Source of the DNA: CAWBRT01 sp050015355
GTDB taxonomy: Bacteria; Acidobacteriota; Terriglobia; Terriglobales; Acidobacteriaceae
DNA: 5,056 bases
Reading direction: 5' to 3'
Assembly: GCA_050015355.1 (NCBI GenBank)
Contig: JBEKBO010000201.1
Coordinates: 1 to 5,056, forward strand
The notes below the pieces were generated by a model that worked only from the letters and a program-made list of their open reading frames with translations, had not been told where the DNA came from and ran no database searches. The first letter of the stretch is position 1; each line of letters begins with the position of its first letter. This document shows positions 4,955 through 5,056 of this stretch, piece by piece. Position numbers and translations under genes: made by a program.

Positions 4955-5056
4955 CGCCACCGAACGCAAGATGTAGTGTCCGGGGCTGTGAGCGAGGATT
5001 ACCCGAGGACATTGCTCGAGGTGGAACGGCGCTTCAGCCGCGAGCAGGCCTGCGCC
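4939..5056 (+). mobile_element. Left end of an IS1595-family insertion sequence (partial)
   Basis: The transposase start at 4988 is recognisable as IS1595 family, so the preceding tens of bases must hold the terminal inverted repeat. GGGGGTATTTACTTGACGCC from 4939 is the best guess for the outer end, because IS ends of this group begin with a G run. The other end lies outside the window, so neither the inverted repeat nor the 8-bp target duplication expected for the family can be confirmed. The boundary may be off by tens of bases. Confidence 0.5.
4988..5056 (+). CDS. IS1595 family transposase, N-terminal part
   Basis: The first 23 codons of a gene running off the right edge. From GTG 4988 it reads (M)SEDYPRTLLEVERRFSREQ and then A-C-A. 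I recognise this as the conserved start of IS1595-family DDE transposases (S-x-x-Y-P-R-T-L-x-E-x-E-R-R-F-S-x-E-x-A-C), which normally leads into a zinc-ribbon motif just beyond the window. The in-frame stop at 4952-4954 bounds the frame. A second GTG at 4976 would add four residues. The start at 4988 fits the family better, with only a weak GGGG upstream. Whether the full gene is intact cannot be seen. Confidence 0.82.
   Translation, partial: MSEDYPRTLLEVERRFSREQACA

Overview
The window comes from a fairly GC-rich bacterium, most likely a betaproteobacterium of the Burkholderiales or a similar member of the Pseudomonadota. This rests on codon and GC style, on the gene families present and on an IS1595-type element. 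It is an inference; no marker gene fixes the taxon.

Layout. (1) Positions 1-1503, minus strand, hold a two-gene operon. A dicarboxylate/amino acid:cation symporter (DAACS/SLC1 family) comes first. After 23 bp follows the beginning of an M29 aminopeptidase-like / 2,5-dihydroxypyridine dioxygenase-like protein, cut by the left window edge. (2) Positions 1504-1731 are a 228-bp divergent intergenic region with an AT-rich centre and a 19-bp imperfect palindrome, the likely shared control region. (3) Positions 1732-4219, plus strand, hold a MmgE/PrpD family protein with a twin-arginine signal sequence and a GTG start. A 127-bp gap follows, with a 14-bp perfect palindrome and a mini-ORF that has a good ribosome binding site. 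Then comes an alpha/beta hydrolase of the 3-oxoadipate enol-lactonase type. (4) Positions 4220-4341 are a convergent gap rich in small inverted repeats. (5) Positions 4342-4875, minus strand, hold a small exported protein of unknown function with clearly lower GC than its neighbours. (6) From about 4939 to the right edge lies the end of an IS1595-family insertion sequence, with the first 23 codons of its transposase.

How the genes may work together (inference). The symporter would import a small di- or tricarboxylate or amino acid. The MmgE/PrpD protein belongs to a fold used for dehydration, decarboxylation or epimerisation of such acids. The hydrolase would open a lactone, ester or amide bond. 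The M29/NicX-like protein is a metal enzyme seen in peptidase or N-heterocycle ring-cleavage roles. Two divergent operons sharing one control region suggest a small catabolic regulon for an unidentified carboxylated compound. The oddest point is that the MmgE/PrpD protein seems to be addressed to the periplasm. The right third (low-GC gene plus IS end) looks like accessory DNA unrelated to this pathway.
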